Source: Thermoplasmata archaeon (GTDB lineage Archaea; Thermoplasmatota; Thermoplasmata; Thermoplasmatales; Aciduliprofundaceae). From it: a stretch of DNA of 5,734 bases. The stretch is from assembly GCA_021163705.1 (NCBI GenBank), contig JAGGTO010000114.1, positions 1 to 5,734 of the forward strand. The letters are read 5' to 3'. Below, one piece after another: positions 1 through 5,726 of this stretch. A program made the translations under genes and the position numbers. How positions within the stretch are numbered: the stretch's first letter is position 1; each line of letters opens with the position of its first letter. Below the pieces are notes generated by a model that was not told the DNA's origin, ran no database searches, and saw only the letters and a program-made list of their open reading frames with translations.

Positions 1-515
1 CAGGTAGGAGGGAAAGGCTTGAGAGGGAGATCAGGAAGGTCGCCACCAAAATTGTGATCAGGGTTGTGGAGCCTGAGGAAATAGATATGATGAGAGAGAA
101 CATAACAATAAATGAGATTGAGGTAAGAATTTTTGCCGATGTAATAAACGAACTTGATTGCAGGGAAGTTTATGTGGATGCTGCAGATGTGGACGAAGAA
201 AGATTCTCTCTTGAAATTTCTAAGTATTTGAAAAAGGAAGTGAGGATAATTTCTAGGCATAAAGCTGATGAGATTTATCCTGAGGTTAGTGCCGCATCCA
301 TCATTGCTAAGGTGGAGAGGGATAGGATAATACAGAAAATTTCTCAGGAGATAGGCGATTTTGGCTCCGGTTATCCATCAGATCCAAGAACTGCAGAATT
401 TTTGAGAGAATATTACAAAAAGCATGGGAAATTTCCACCTTATACCCGCCTCTCCTGGAAAAATGTGAAAAAAATTGTTGAGGAGAGCAGACAGAAGAGC
501 ATCGATGATTTTTAA
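1..515 (+). CDS. rnhB: Ribonuclease HII, C-terminal part (5' end outside window)
   Basis: Type 2 ribonuclease H, which cuts the RNA strand of RNA-DNA hybrids and single ribonucleotides in DNA during replication and repair. The frame is open from base 3 with no stop, so the GTG at 54 is internal and the gene enters from the left. Visible family signatures are YVDAADV, with its first Asp at 177-179; HKAD, with its Asp at 267-269; the VSAASIIAKVERD helix; and GSGYPSDPRT near the end. The two Asp codons lie 30 residues apart, matching the spacing of the catalytic D105 and D135 known in the Thermococcus enzyme. On that alignment about 46 N-terminal residues are missing, including the first two catalytic acids (the DEAGRG region). 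The C-terminus (LSWKNVKKI and tail) looks complete and ends in TAA. The 39-base gap to nmd3 holds a promoter, so the two genes are probably separate transcription units. Confidence 0.93.
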   Translation, partial: GRRERLEREIRKVATKIVIRVVEPEEIDMMRENITINEIEVRIFADVINELDCREVYVDAADVDEERFSLEISKYLKKEVRIISRHKADEIYPEVSAASIIAKVERDRIIQKISQEIGDFGSGYPSDPRTAEFLREYYKKHGKFPPYTRLSWKNVKKIVEESRQKSIDDF

Positions 516-525
516 GATAGAAAAG

Positions 526-538
526 TTTATAAAAAATA
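526..538 (+). promoter_or_regulatory. Archaeal TATA box for nmd3 (leaderless promoter)
   Basis: TTTATAAAAAATA lies between the rnhB stop and the nmd3 start. Its centre is about 24 bases before the ATG at 555. Archaeal transcription usually begins about 25 bases downstream of the TATA centre, so the RNA would start at or next to the ATG. No good Shine-Dalgarno sequence sits between 540 and 554, which fits a leaderless mRNA. The box is seen directly; the transcription start is inferred. Confidence 0.6.
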
Positions 539-554
539 AAAAATTGGATGAGCG

Positions 555-1553
555 ATGCTCTGTGTAGAATGTGGTAAAAGAGAGGCGAAGTACGATAATC
601 TATGTGAGGAGTGCTTTCTAAAGAAGGTTAAATTCACGCATTTGCCAAGACATATGGAAATAACCCAGTGTCCGCATTGTGGTGCGGTAAAGTTCAGGGG
701 AGAATGGAAAAGGCTGGATAGGAAGGAGATGTTTCATGAGCTAGTTATGAGAAATTTAACAGTTCTGCATGAATATGATGCCATAGATGTGGATATAAAG
801 GAGAGGGAAGAGAGGGGGGTGATTCATCTAGATGTGAAATTTCATATTCGCTTCAAGGATCTAAAAATCATAGAGGAGCATTTCTGCGAAGTCACCATAA
901 ATTATGAATCCTGCACCCGCTGTAATCGCTATTTTGGAAACTATTTTGAGGCCATACTTCAACTTCGAGGAATGAGAGAAGGAGAGAGGGAGAAGGTGAG
1001 AGAATTCGCCTATTCCCGGATAGAGTATTATGCAGAGAAGAATGAAAATCTATTTGTAACGAAGGAGGAGGAGAAAAAGGAGGGTGTGGATTTATATCTG
1101 AGTGATAAGAGAGAAGCAAAGAAGGTGGCGAGAGATATATGTGATAGGTATGGAGCCTCGTTGAAAGAATCGCCACAGCTTGCTGGGAGGAAAGATGGTC
1201 ATGATGTTTACCGGGTGACATATGCCGTTAGATTACCTGATTACAGAAGTGGAGATGTTGTTCAGATTGATAATATCTTTTATCTTGTGGAGAAGGTATC
1301 CAAGAGCATGCTATTTCTTCTCTCTCTCAAGGATGGAAGGAGGAAGCATGTGGATACAAAGAGGCATAAGATAGAGAGAATTATTCCTCAGAACGAGCTT
1401 GAGGAAGCCATGGTTATTTACTCCCACAGCGACTATCTGCAACTTATGGATAAGGATTACAATATATTGGAGGTTAAGAGCCCATTCAAACATCCAAACG
1501 GTTCAAAAATTAAGATTGCAAGAATAAACGGGGAGGTGTTAGTATTACCGTAG
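555..1553 (+). CDS. nmd3: NMD3-family 60S/50S ribosome assembly factor
   Basis: Archaeal homologue of eukaryotic NMD3, the adaptor that binds the large ribosomal subunit and takes part in its late maturation and export. In archaea, which have no nucleus, the role is presumed to be 50S biogenesis or quality control. The 332-residue protein opens with paired zinc-binding cysteines (C3/C6, C17/C20, C39/C42; MLCVECGK and QCPHCGAVKF) and has a further cysteine group at C111, C120 and C123 (SCTRC). Residues of about 135-215 are charged and mixed alpha/beta. Residues of about 220-332, starting RLPDYRSGDVVQID, look like the SH3/OB (eIF5A-like) part of the family. Length is near the archaeal norm. ATG 555 is chosen because the family starts directly at the first CxxC and the TATA box fits; ATG 548 is in another frame. 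The stop TAG overlaps the GTG of the Nudix gene, so the two are probably co-transcribed. Confidence 0.9.
   Translation: MLCVECGKREAKYDNLCEECFLKKVKFTHLPRHMEITQCPHCGAVKFRGEWKRLDRKEMFHELVMRNLTVLHEYDAIDVDIKEREERGVIHLDVKFHIRFKDLKIIEEHFCEVTINYESCTRCNRYFGNYFEAILQLRGMREGEREKVREFAYSRIEYYAEKNENLFVTKEEEKKEGVDLYLSDKREAKKVARDICDRYGASLKESPQLAGRKDGHDVYRVTYAVRLPDYRSGDVVQIDNIFYLVEKVSKSMLFLLSLKDGRRKHVDTKRHKIERIIPQNELEEAMVIYSHSDYLQLMDKDYNILEVKSPFKHPNGSKIKIARINGEVLVLP
1532..1538 (+). promoter_or_regulatory. Strong Shine-Dalgarno inside nmd3 3' end, for the Nudix gene
   Basis: GGAGGTG is a near-full match to the archaeal anti-Shine-Dalgarno core. It sits inside the last codons of nmd3. Measured from the end of the core, it is 14 bases before the annotated GTG at 1553, which is long, but 5 bases before an in-frame ATT at 1544. 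It may be a real ribosome-binding site or simply the Gly-Glu-Val codons of NMD3. Confidence 0.5.
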
Positions 1554-1879
1554 TGATCGTGGTACCTCTAAAGGGAGATAAATTTTTAATGGTAAAAAAT
1601 CCCAAAAGAGGATGGGAATTTCCAGGCGGAAAGGTGAAGAGGGGAGAAACACCAGAAGAGGCAGCAAGGAGAGAGTGCAGGGAAGAGGCGGGAATAGAGT
1701 TGAAATCTTTAAAAGTTATAAAAAGAGATAAGGAAATGGTTGTGTTTACAGGAGAGATAGAAGATGTTAGAGGTGGCGAAATGCCATTCCAATTTTTTTC
1801 TAAATTGCCCAGTGAACTGGCATATCCCGCTCAGGAAGCAAGGGAATTCCTTAATCTTGCCGGTTTTCTATATAGCTGA
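1553..1879 (+). CDS. Small Nudix hydrolase (MutT/YtkD-like)
   Basis: A Nudix hydrolase, a family that cleaves nucleoside diphosphates linked to another moiety and often removes damaged or surplus nucleotides. The complete Nudix box GX5EX7REUXEEXGU spans residues 26-48 (GKVKRGE, then RECREEAGI), with C42 at the usually hydrophobic position; its metal-binding glutamates are present. The preceding GWEFPGGK motif is typical of MutT-like 8-oxo-dGTPases and of YtkD-type nucleoside triphosphatases, but substrate cannot be read from sequence. At 108 residues it is short for the family (often 130-150), with a reduced N-terminus before the first strand. The GTG start overlaps the nmd3 TAG by one base. 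An in-frame ATT at 1544 is better placed behind GGAGGTG and would add three residues and lengthen the first beta strand. Other candidate: GTG at 1559. Co-transcription with nmd3 is likely; a functional link is not evident. Confidence 0.88.
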   Translation: MIVVPLKGDKFLMVKNPKRGWEFPGGKVKRGETPEEAARRECREEAGIELKSLKVIKRDKEMVVFTGEIEDVRGGEMPFQFFSKLPSELAYPAQEAREFLNLAGFLYS

Positions 1880-1915
1880 TATAGTCATATATAGTCATAT
1901 ATATAGTCTATAGAC
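1868..1915. repeat. AT-rich direct repeats and palindrome upstream of the phosphate operon
   Basis: Three copies of ATATAGTC start at 1879, 1889 and 1901, the first two within exact ATATAGTCAT decamers. The last copy runs into a perfect 10-bp palindrome, GTCTATAGAC, at 1906-1915. Just before, CTATAT (1868-1873) and ATATAG (1879-1884) form an inverted pair around AGCTG, overlapping the Nudix stop codon. The spacing of 10 and 12 bases puts the copies on roughly one face of the helix, as expected for a cooperative regulator site. A simple AT-rich low-complexity tract is the alternative. Confidence 0.6.
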
Positions 1916-1924
1916 AAAATTTTT
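1916..1924 (+). promoter_or_regulatory. Possible TATA-like element (or Nudix terminator T-tract) before the PiT gene
   Basis: AAAATTTTT is centred about 28 bases before the ATG at 1948, the right place for a leaderless start. There is no Shine-Dalgarno between 1925 and 1947. As TATA boxes go it is poor; the better TATA-like stretches (ATATATAG at 1899-1906) would give a short leader of about 20 bases. The T-run at 1920-1924 could instead end the nmd3-Nudix transcript. I cannot separate these from sequence. Confidence 0.35.
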
Positions 1925-1947
1925 GCTCCTGAAAAATATACACCCAT

Positions 1948-3183
1948 ATGCTCATGGTCGCAGTGCTGCTCATTGCCATCATCGCAGCCCTCTATATGGC
2001 ATGGAACATTGGTGCCAACGATGTGGCCAATTCGATGGGTACCTCCGTTGGAAGCGGGGCATTAACCCTCAGGGGAGCAATACTGGTGGCTGCAATTTGC
2101 GAATTTTCAGGTTCAGTTCTTGTGGGAAAGCATGTTACAAGCACAATAGCCAAGGGAATCGCAGATCCCGCGCTAATTGACCCAAATATCCTCATGCTTG
2201 GTATGCTAGCATCCCTAATCGCTGCCGGGATATGGGTAACTCTTGCCACATATTTTTCAGTTCCCGTATCCACAACCCATTCAATTGTTGGCGCAGTTAT
2301 AGGTTTTCTCCTTCTCTACAATCTCAATTTAATTCACTGGAATGTAGTTGGAGATATAGTGGCAAGCTGGGTTCTATCGCCTCTTTCTGGAATGTTCGTT
2401 GCCTATATCCTCTTTTACATTCTTAAGATAACTGTGCTATCCAAGAGAGACCCACTTAAAGAAGCAAAGCTTGTGACTCCATTTTTTGTTTTCTTCTCCG
2501 TGAGTGTTATAACCATGTCCGTAATCTACAAGGGATTGAAAAATCTTAATCTTGATTTGGGGCTTAAAACATCTCTTCTTCTCTCCCTGATTCTGGGAGC
2601 CCTCGGTGGTTTAATTTCTCATATATTTATGAGGAGATATGCCAATCACTCAGATGAGAGAGAGGATAGATATAAAAAGCTTGAGAGATTCTTCATATAT
2701 CTGCAGATAATGACTGCGTCTAGTGTAGCTTTTGCTCATGGAGCCAATGATGTGGCAAACGCTGTGGGACCTCTGGTTACAATTGTAGATATCTACAACA
2801 ATGTCTCCCTGGGAGGTGAGACATATATACCTCTCTGGGTTCTTGCTTTGGGAGGATTGGGAATAGTGATCGGCATATCCACCTGGGGATATAAGGTTAT
2901 CTATACCATTGGGAAGAGAATAACAGAGATAACTCCCACGCGAGGATTTGCGGCAGAGCTTGCAACAGCATTTGTGGTTCTTGTATTTTCAAAGCTTGGA
3001 ATGCCGATTTCCACTTCGCATGTTATTGTTGGCTCTGTAATAGGTGTGGGGTTTGCCCGCGGGTTGGCTACGGTGGATTATAGAGTAATAAAAAATATAA
3101 TCTACTCGTGGATCATCACTCTACCTGTGGCCATGGGCTTCTCCGCAGGAATATTTTTATTACTCAAGTTCATATTCATATGA
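1948..3183 (+). CDS. pit: PiT-family inorganic phosphate permease
   Basis: Cation-coupled low-affinity phosphate transporter of the cytoplasmic membrane (PHO-4/PiT family). The 411-residue protein is strongly hydrophobic, with about ten to twelve membrane segments. It shows the family's internal duplication: GANDVANS at 22-29 and GANDVANA at 265-272, and PVSTTHS at 106-112 matched by PISTSH at 353-358. A charged cytoplasmic loop at about 228-248 (RRYANHSDERED and following) separates the halves. Length is normal for short archaeal PiT proteins, and nothing appears missing. A stop in frame at 1930 leaves only ATG 1948 or ATG 1954 as starts; 1948 is used. Related sulfate permeases share the fold, but the DUF47 neighbour favours phosphate. 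It is probably the first gene of a PiT-DUF47-DHH operon and lies directly behind the repeat cluster, so phosphate-dependent control is plausible but unproven. Confidence 0.93.
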   Translation: MLMVAVLLIAIIAALYMAWNIGANDVANSMGTSVGSGALTLRGAILVAAICEFSGSVLVGKHVTSTIAKGIADPALIDPNILMLGMLASLIAAGIWVTLATYFSVPVSTTHSIVGAVIGFLLLYNLNLIHWNVVGDIVASWVLSPLSGMFVAYILFYILKITVLSKRDPLKEAKLVTPFFVFFSVSVITMSVIYKGLKNLNLDLGLKTSLLLSLILGALGGLISHIFMRRYANHSDEREDRYKKLERFFIYLQIMTASSVAFAHGANDVANAVGPLVTIVDIYNNVSLGGETYIPLWVLALGGLGIVIGISTWGYKVIYTIGKRITEITPTRGFAAELATAFVVLVFSKLGMPISTSHVIVGSVIGVGFARGLATVDYRVIKNIIYSWIITLPVAMGFSAGIFLLLKFIFI

Positions 3184-3186
3184 TGA

Positions 3187-3194
3187 GGAGGTGA
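3187..3194 (+). promoter_or_regulatory. Shine-Dalgarno for the DUF47 gene
   Basis: GGAGGTGA is a complete archaeal-type Shine-Dalgarno sequence in the 12-base gap after the PiT stop. Only one base separates it from ATG 3196 but four from ATG 3199, so the second ATG is the more likely initiation codon. Confidence 0.75.
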
Positions 3195-3195
3195 G

Positions 3196-3882
3196 ATGAT
3201 GAAATTTATGAGGGTACCATTGATAGACACACTTGGAAAATCGCCTTTTGAAGCCCTGAAAGAACATGCAGCTTTAGTTAGAGAGAGTGCGTCAATTCTC
3301 AATGAGATATTCCAGAAACTGATGAAAAATGAATTTGAAAATATGGAAAGCAAAAGAAAGAAAATTGAAGAGCTTGAGCTTAAGGCTGATTATATAAAAA
3401 GCAATATAAGAAATCATCTTCCCAAAAGCGTGAAAATGCCTGTGGATAGGGGTGTATTTTTATCCCTTCTTACCGAGATCGATAATGTTGAAGATTTAAT
3501 TCAGGATGTTGCCGAATGGATATATATTCGTGAGAAGCCTGTTCCAGATGAGCTAAAGGAAGATTTTATACAGCTTTTTAACAAGGCTATTGAAGCTATA
3601 GAATATAGCGAAAAAGCCATAAATGCATTGAATCTTGTTATAGAATCTTCCTTTGCAGAGAGGGAAAGGGAAAATGCAAAGAAAATAATTCAAAGATTGC
3701 ATGAGATAGAGCATGAGAGTGATATAATGGAGAGACAGCTCACAAAGAAAATATTCAGGATGGAGGATAAGCTCAGTGCCGCAGCCCTGTTTCATCTGAG
3801 CAAGATGGTATTTCTTCTTGGAGATATATCAAACCATGCGGAGAATGCTGGAGACAGAGTTAGAGCACTCATTGCCAGATAA
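3196..3882 (+). CDS. DUF47 / PhoU-like phosphate transport regulator
   Basis: Cytoplasmic all-helical protein of the DUF47 family (distant PhoU homologue, TIGR00153 type), a group regularly encoded next to PiT transporters and thought to regulate or assist phosphate uptake. The 228 residues contain no membrane segment. They show the PhoU-type acidic metal-binding pattern in two places: EIDNVEDLIQD at 94-104 and HAENAGDRVR at 214-223 near the C-terminus. Long amphipathic helices with many Lys and Glu fill the rest, including about 45-72 (KIEELELKADYIKSN) and 160-195. Length is typical. The listed start is the first ATG; ATG 3199 fits the Shine-Dalgarno better, and ATG 3208 is also in frame. 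It sits 12 bases after the PiT gene and 9 bases before the DHH gene. It carries no DNA-binding domain, so any regulation is likely through the transporter or a partner. Confidence 0.9.
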   Translation: MMKFMRVPLIDTLGKSPFEALKEHAALVRESASILNEIFQKLMKNEFENMESKRKKIEELELKADYIKSNIRNHLPKSVKMPVDRGVFLSLLTEIDNVEDLIQDVAEWIYIREKPVPDELKEDFIQLFNKAIEAIEYSEKAINALNLVIESSFAERERENAKKIIQRLHEIEHESDIMERQLTKKIFRMEDKLSAAALFHLSKMVFLLGDISNHAENAGDRVRALIAR

Positions 3883-3884
3883 GT

Positions 3885-3889
3885 GGTGA
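3885..3889 (+). promoter_or_regulatory. Shine-Dalgarno deciding the DHH gene start
   Basis: GGTGA lies immediately before AAATG, giving the common archaeal arrangement GGTGAAAATG. It supports ATG 3892 rather than the in-frame GTG codons at 3883 and 3886, which would themselves consume the ribosome-binding site and have none upstream. Confidence 0.6.
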
Positions 3890-3891
3890 AA

Positions 3892-4788
3892 ATGATAACA
3901 GTAATGACGCATATGGATGCAGATGGAGTCATATCCCTCTCTCTATTTCTCAAGAAAATTGGTGGTGCTAGAATCAGGGTGTATTTCACCTCCCCTGTAC
4001 AACTCCGTGACACCATCTGCCACTCGGTTATCCAAAGAAGGGATCTTGGCGAATTATACATCTTTGATCTTGCAGGAGAGCATAGAGCTATTTTTGCTGC
4101 GGCTATGTATGATAGTGTTACATGGATAGACCATCACCAGTGGATTCCTGAGATAGAGCTTCCCCATGTGAAAATAATAATTGATCCAAAGGCAAAAAGT
4201 GCCGCCGAGGTTGCTGGCAGGTATTTTAAGATAGACTCCAAGCTAATAGATATTGCGAATCAGATAGATACTAACAATGTAAGAGAGGATATGGCTGAAA
4301 AGATAAGAATGATCATAGGTGCTTTGAGATGGAAATATCACGGAAAAGAGCTTAACATTAAGCTTGAAAAACTTGCAAGGGAGCTTATGATGGAGAACTT
4401 CTCCCTATTGGAAGATTACAATGAAATGATAGAGGGATATGAAAACTGGCTTCTCCAACTTAAGGAGAAAATAAGAAAAGAGACGAAGTTCTTCAATGTG
4501 AAGGGTATGAAAATTGCAATTTTTGAAACCCTAGAGTCGGTACCTGTGTATGTGTTATCCAATGTTCTCTCAGAATCTGGGAAGGTGGATCTTATAGTGG
4601 TGCTAATCCACAAGATTTCAAGAGGTAAACCTGTAACAAAAATGGAGTTCAGAACTCATACAGATGTGGATGTTTTGAAAATTGCAAAATTTTACGGGGG
4701 AGGAGGACATAAAAAGGCCAGCGGAGCAAGTGTGAGCGATATTGTTACTATCCCTGAGGTGCTGAATGCCGTTGATCTCCTTTACTGA
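3892..4788 (+). CDS. DHH-DHHA1 family phosphoesterase (NrnB-like)
   Basis: Stand-alone DHH-superfamily phosphoesterase. Relatives hydrolyse short oligonucleotides (nanoRNase), pAp, or cyclic dinucleotides with Mn2+ or Mg2+. The 298-residue protein starts with motif I, THMDADG (H7, D9, D11), then motif II IFDLAG (D59), and the name-giving WIDHHQW (D80-H81-H82). IDPKAKSAAEVAGRYF follows the DHH box. A helical linker at about 150-200 leads to a DHHA1 substrate-binding domain ending in YGGGGHKKASGAS (GGGGH at 269-273). All recognised catalytic metal ligands are present, so it should be active. There is no transmembrane, PAS, CBS or GGDEF part, so it is not a GdpP-type membrane enzyme. The nearest general match is the archaeal NrnB-like group, but substrate is not decided by the sequence. 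It lies 9 bases after DUF47, suggesting the same operon. Its last 41 bases overlap the convergent thiolase gene. A GTG start at 3883 would add three residues. Confidence 0.88.
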   Translation: MITVMTHMDADGVISLSLFLKKIGGARIRVYFTSPVQLRDTICHSVIQRRDLGELYIFDLAGEHRAIFAAAMYDSVTWIDHHQWIPEIELPHVKIIIDPKAKSAAEVAGRYFKIDSKLIDIANQIDTNNVREDMAEKIRMIIGALRWKYHGKELNIKLEKLARELMMENFSLLEDYNEMIEGYENWLLQLKEKIRKETKFFNVKGMKIAIFETLESVPVYVLSNVLSESGKVDLIVVLIHKISRGKPVTKMEFRTHTDVDVLKIAKFYGGGGHKKASGASVSDIVTIPEVLNAVDLLY

Positions 4789-5695
4789 GCTTTTCAAATC
4801 TCATTTTGAGCTGGCAGGCCTTACATATTTCTCCTGTTGTGGGTTCTCCACATATTTTACAGGGTCGTAACTCTTTAGCATACTTCTCTTCTACAAAGGG
4901 TTTTATCTCATCAAAAAATTTGAGGATGGAGAATTTCACGGCGGGATCTCTCTTTTCTAAATTATTTAGAAACTCACGATACTCATCTCTTATAGCTAAA
5001 GGTGCATATGGGCACCTTCCCTGATAATAAGGAATATTGGCAAGTTTCACATATAACCGCACTTCCTCCTCCAGAACCCTCCGCAAGGGAATTATTCTGG
5101 GAACAAAACCTTTCTTTATTTTTTTATGGGGTGCAAGTCTCGCTAATCTCGCAACATCGCCACGGGTTATGTTCATTATTATTGACTGGGCAATATCATC
5201 CAGATTGAGACCAAGCACGAGATAATTCGCTCTTATTTCCTTGGCATATTGATTCAGAACTTTTCTTCTGAAAACTCCGCAGTAAGTGCAAGGCTTGAGC
5301 TCCTTATCCGCCCTTACCACTTCATCAGTGGTTATCCCTATATAATCCTTGAAGGTTATTACTCTATGCTCAATGTTGAGCGATGAAGAGAACTCATGTG
5401 CAATTTTAGCACAATTTTTTCTAAAATCTCCTATACCTTCATCCACCGTAACGGCCATAATTTCAAGCTCCTCCCAATTTCCAAATATTTTGCTCATGAG
5501 ATAAAGGGTAAGCATGCTGTCCTTTCCTCCCGAAACGGCAATGAGGATCCTATCATCTTTTTTAAAATGAACCTGCTCCCTTATCTCCCTCTTTACCTTT
5601 CTATCTATGAAACTTAGAAAATGCTCCCTGCATAGATTTATCCCCGCATATCTTATGTATGTCACAGCTTCTCTATTACATTTGCTGCATTTCAT
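4748..5695 (-). CDS. ncsA: Ncs6/NcsA/TtuA-type tRNA 2-thiolation enzyme
   Basis: PP-loop ATPase of the TIGR00269/TtuA-Ncs6 family, which adenylates a tRNA uridine and swaps oxygen for sulfur: s2U34 for the Ncs6 branch, s2T54 for TtuA. The 315-residue protein has an N-terminal zinc knuckle (C3, C6, C22, H25), the PP-loop SGGKDS at 55-60, CTYCGVFRR at 136-144, RGDVARLARL, CPYAPLAIRDEYREF starting at C228, and a C-terminal zinc ribbon (C279, C282, C291, C294). C136, C139 and C228 correspond to the three cysteines that hold a 4Fe-4S cluster in studied members. GVFRR and RGDVARL resemble Ncs6 more than bacterial TtuA, so wobble-uridine thiolation is my preferred but uncertain reading. One oddity is GLNLDD at 162-167 where relatives commonly have GHNxDD. 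ATG 5695 is chosen because an in-frame stop lies just upstream at 5710-5708 and the start begins the CxxC knuckle. The stop TAG lies inside the convergent DHH gene. Confidence 0.9.
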   Translation of the reverse strand: MKCSKCNREAVTYIRYAGINLCREHFLSFIDRKVKREIREQVHFKKDDRILIAVSGGKDSMLTLYLMSKIFGNWEELEIMAVTVDEGIGDFRKNCAKIAHEFSSSLNIEHRVITFKDYIGITTDEVVRADKELKPCTYCGVFRRKVLNQYAKEIRANYLVLGLNLDDIAQSIIMNITRGDVARLARLAPHKKIKKGFVPRIIPLRRVLEEEVRLYVKLANIPYYQGRCPYAPLAIRDEYREFLNNLEKRDPAVKFSILKFFDEIKPFVEEKYAKELRPCKICGEPTTGEICKACQLKMRFEKLSKGDQRHSAPQG

Positions 5696-5717
5696 TACTC
5701 CTACAAATCATCCATTC

Positions 5718-5726
5718 ATTATAATA
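5718..5726 (-). promoter_or_regulatory. TATA box for the tRNA thiolase gene
   Basis: On the minus strand TATTATAAT follows GGGGAAA, a purine-rich stretch suitable as a TFB recognition element, and is centred about 27 bases before the ATG at 5695. Transcription would start at or very near the start codon. A GGAG at 5701-5698 is only two bases from the ATG, too close to act well as a Shine-Dalgarno, so leaderless expression is favoured. Confidence 0.55.

Noticed and set aside
54..56. GTG as start of the RNase HII gene
   Set aside because: The frame stays open to the left edge and the upstream residues fit the family (charged helix before the VVEPEEID strand). Starting at 54 would omit the catalytic N-terminus, so the gene is truncated by the window, not short.
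516..554. Small RNA or short peptide gene between rnhB and nmd3
   Set aside because: Only 39 bases, almost fully used by the TATA box and start-site spacing; the ATG at 548 is out of frame with nmd3 and has no supporting signal.
892..1221. A 109-codon open frame on the minus strand inside nmd3
   Set aside because: It lies wholly antisense to a recognised gene and encodes a Ser/Pro/Leu/His-rich low-complexity protein, as expected from the complement of a purine-rich coding strand. No promoter or ribosome-binding site was seen.
1906..1924. Hairpin-type terminator made of GTCTATAGAC and the following T-run
   Set aside because: The palindrome has no room for a loop and is AT-rich, so a stable RNA hairpin is unlikely. 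The T-run alone could still stop an archaeal polymerase, so termination here is possible but not called as a feature.
1992..2273. Minus-strand open frame of 93 codons inside the PiT gene
   Set aside because: Shadow of the PiT coding frame, with no family likeness and no upstream signals.
5002..5225. Overlapping plus-strand open frames inside the thiolase gene
   Set aside because: They are antisense to conserved thiolase motifs (CPYAPLAIRDEY, RGDVARL) and show no recognisable protein features.
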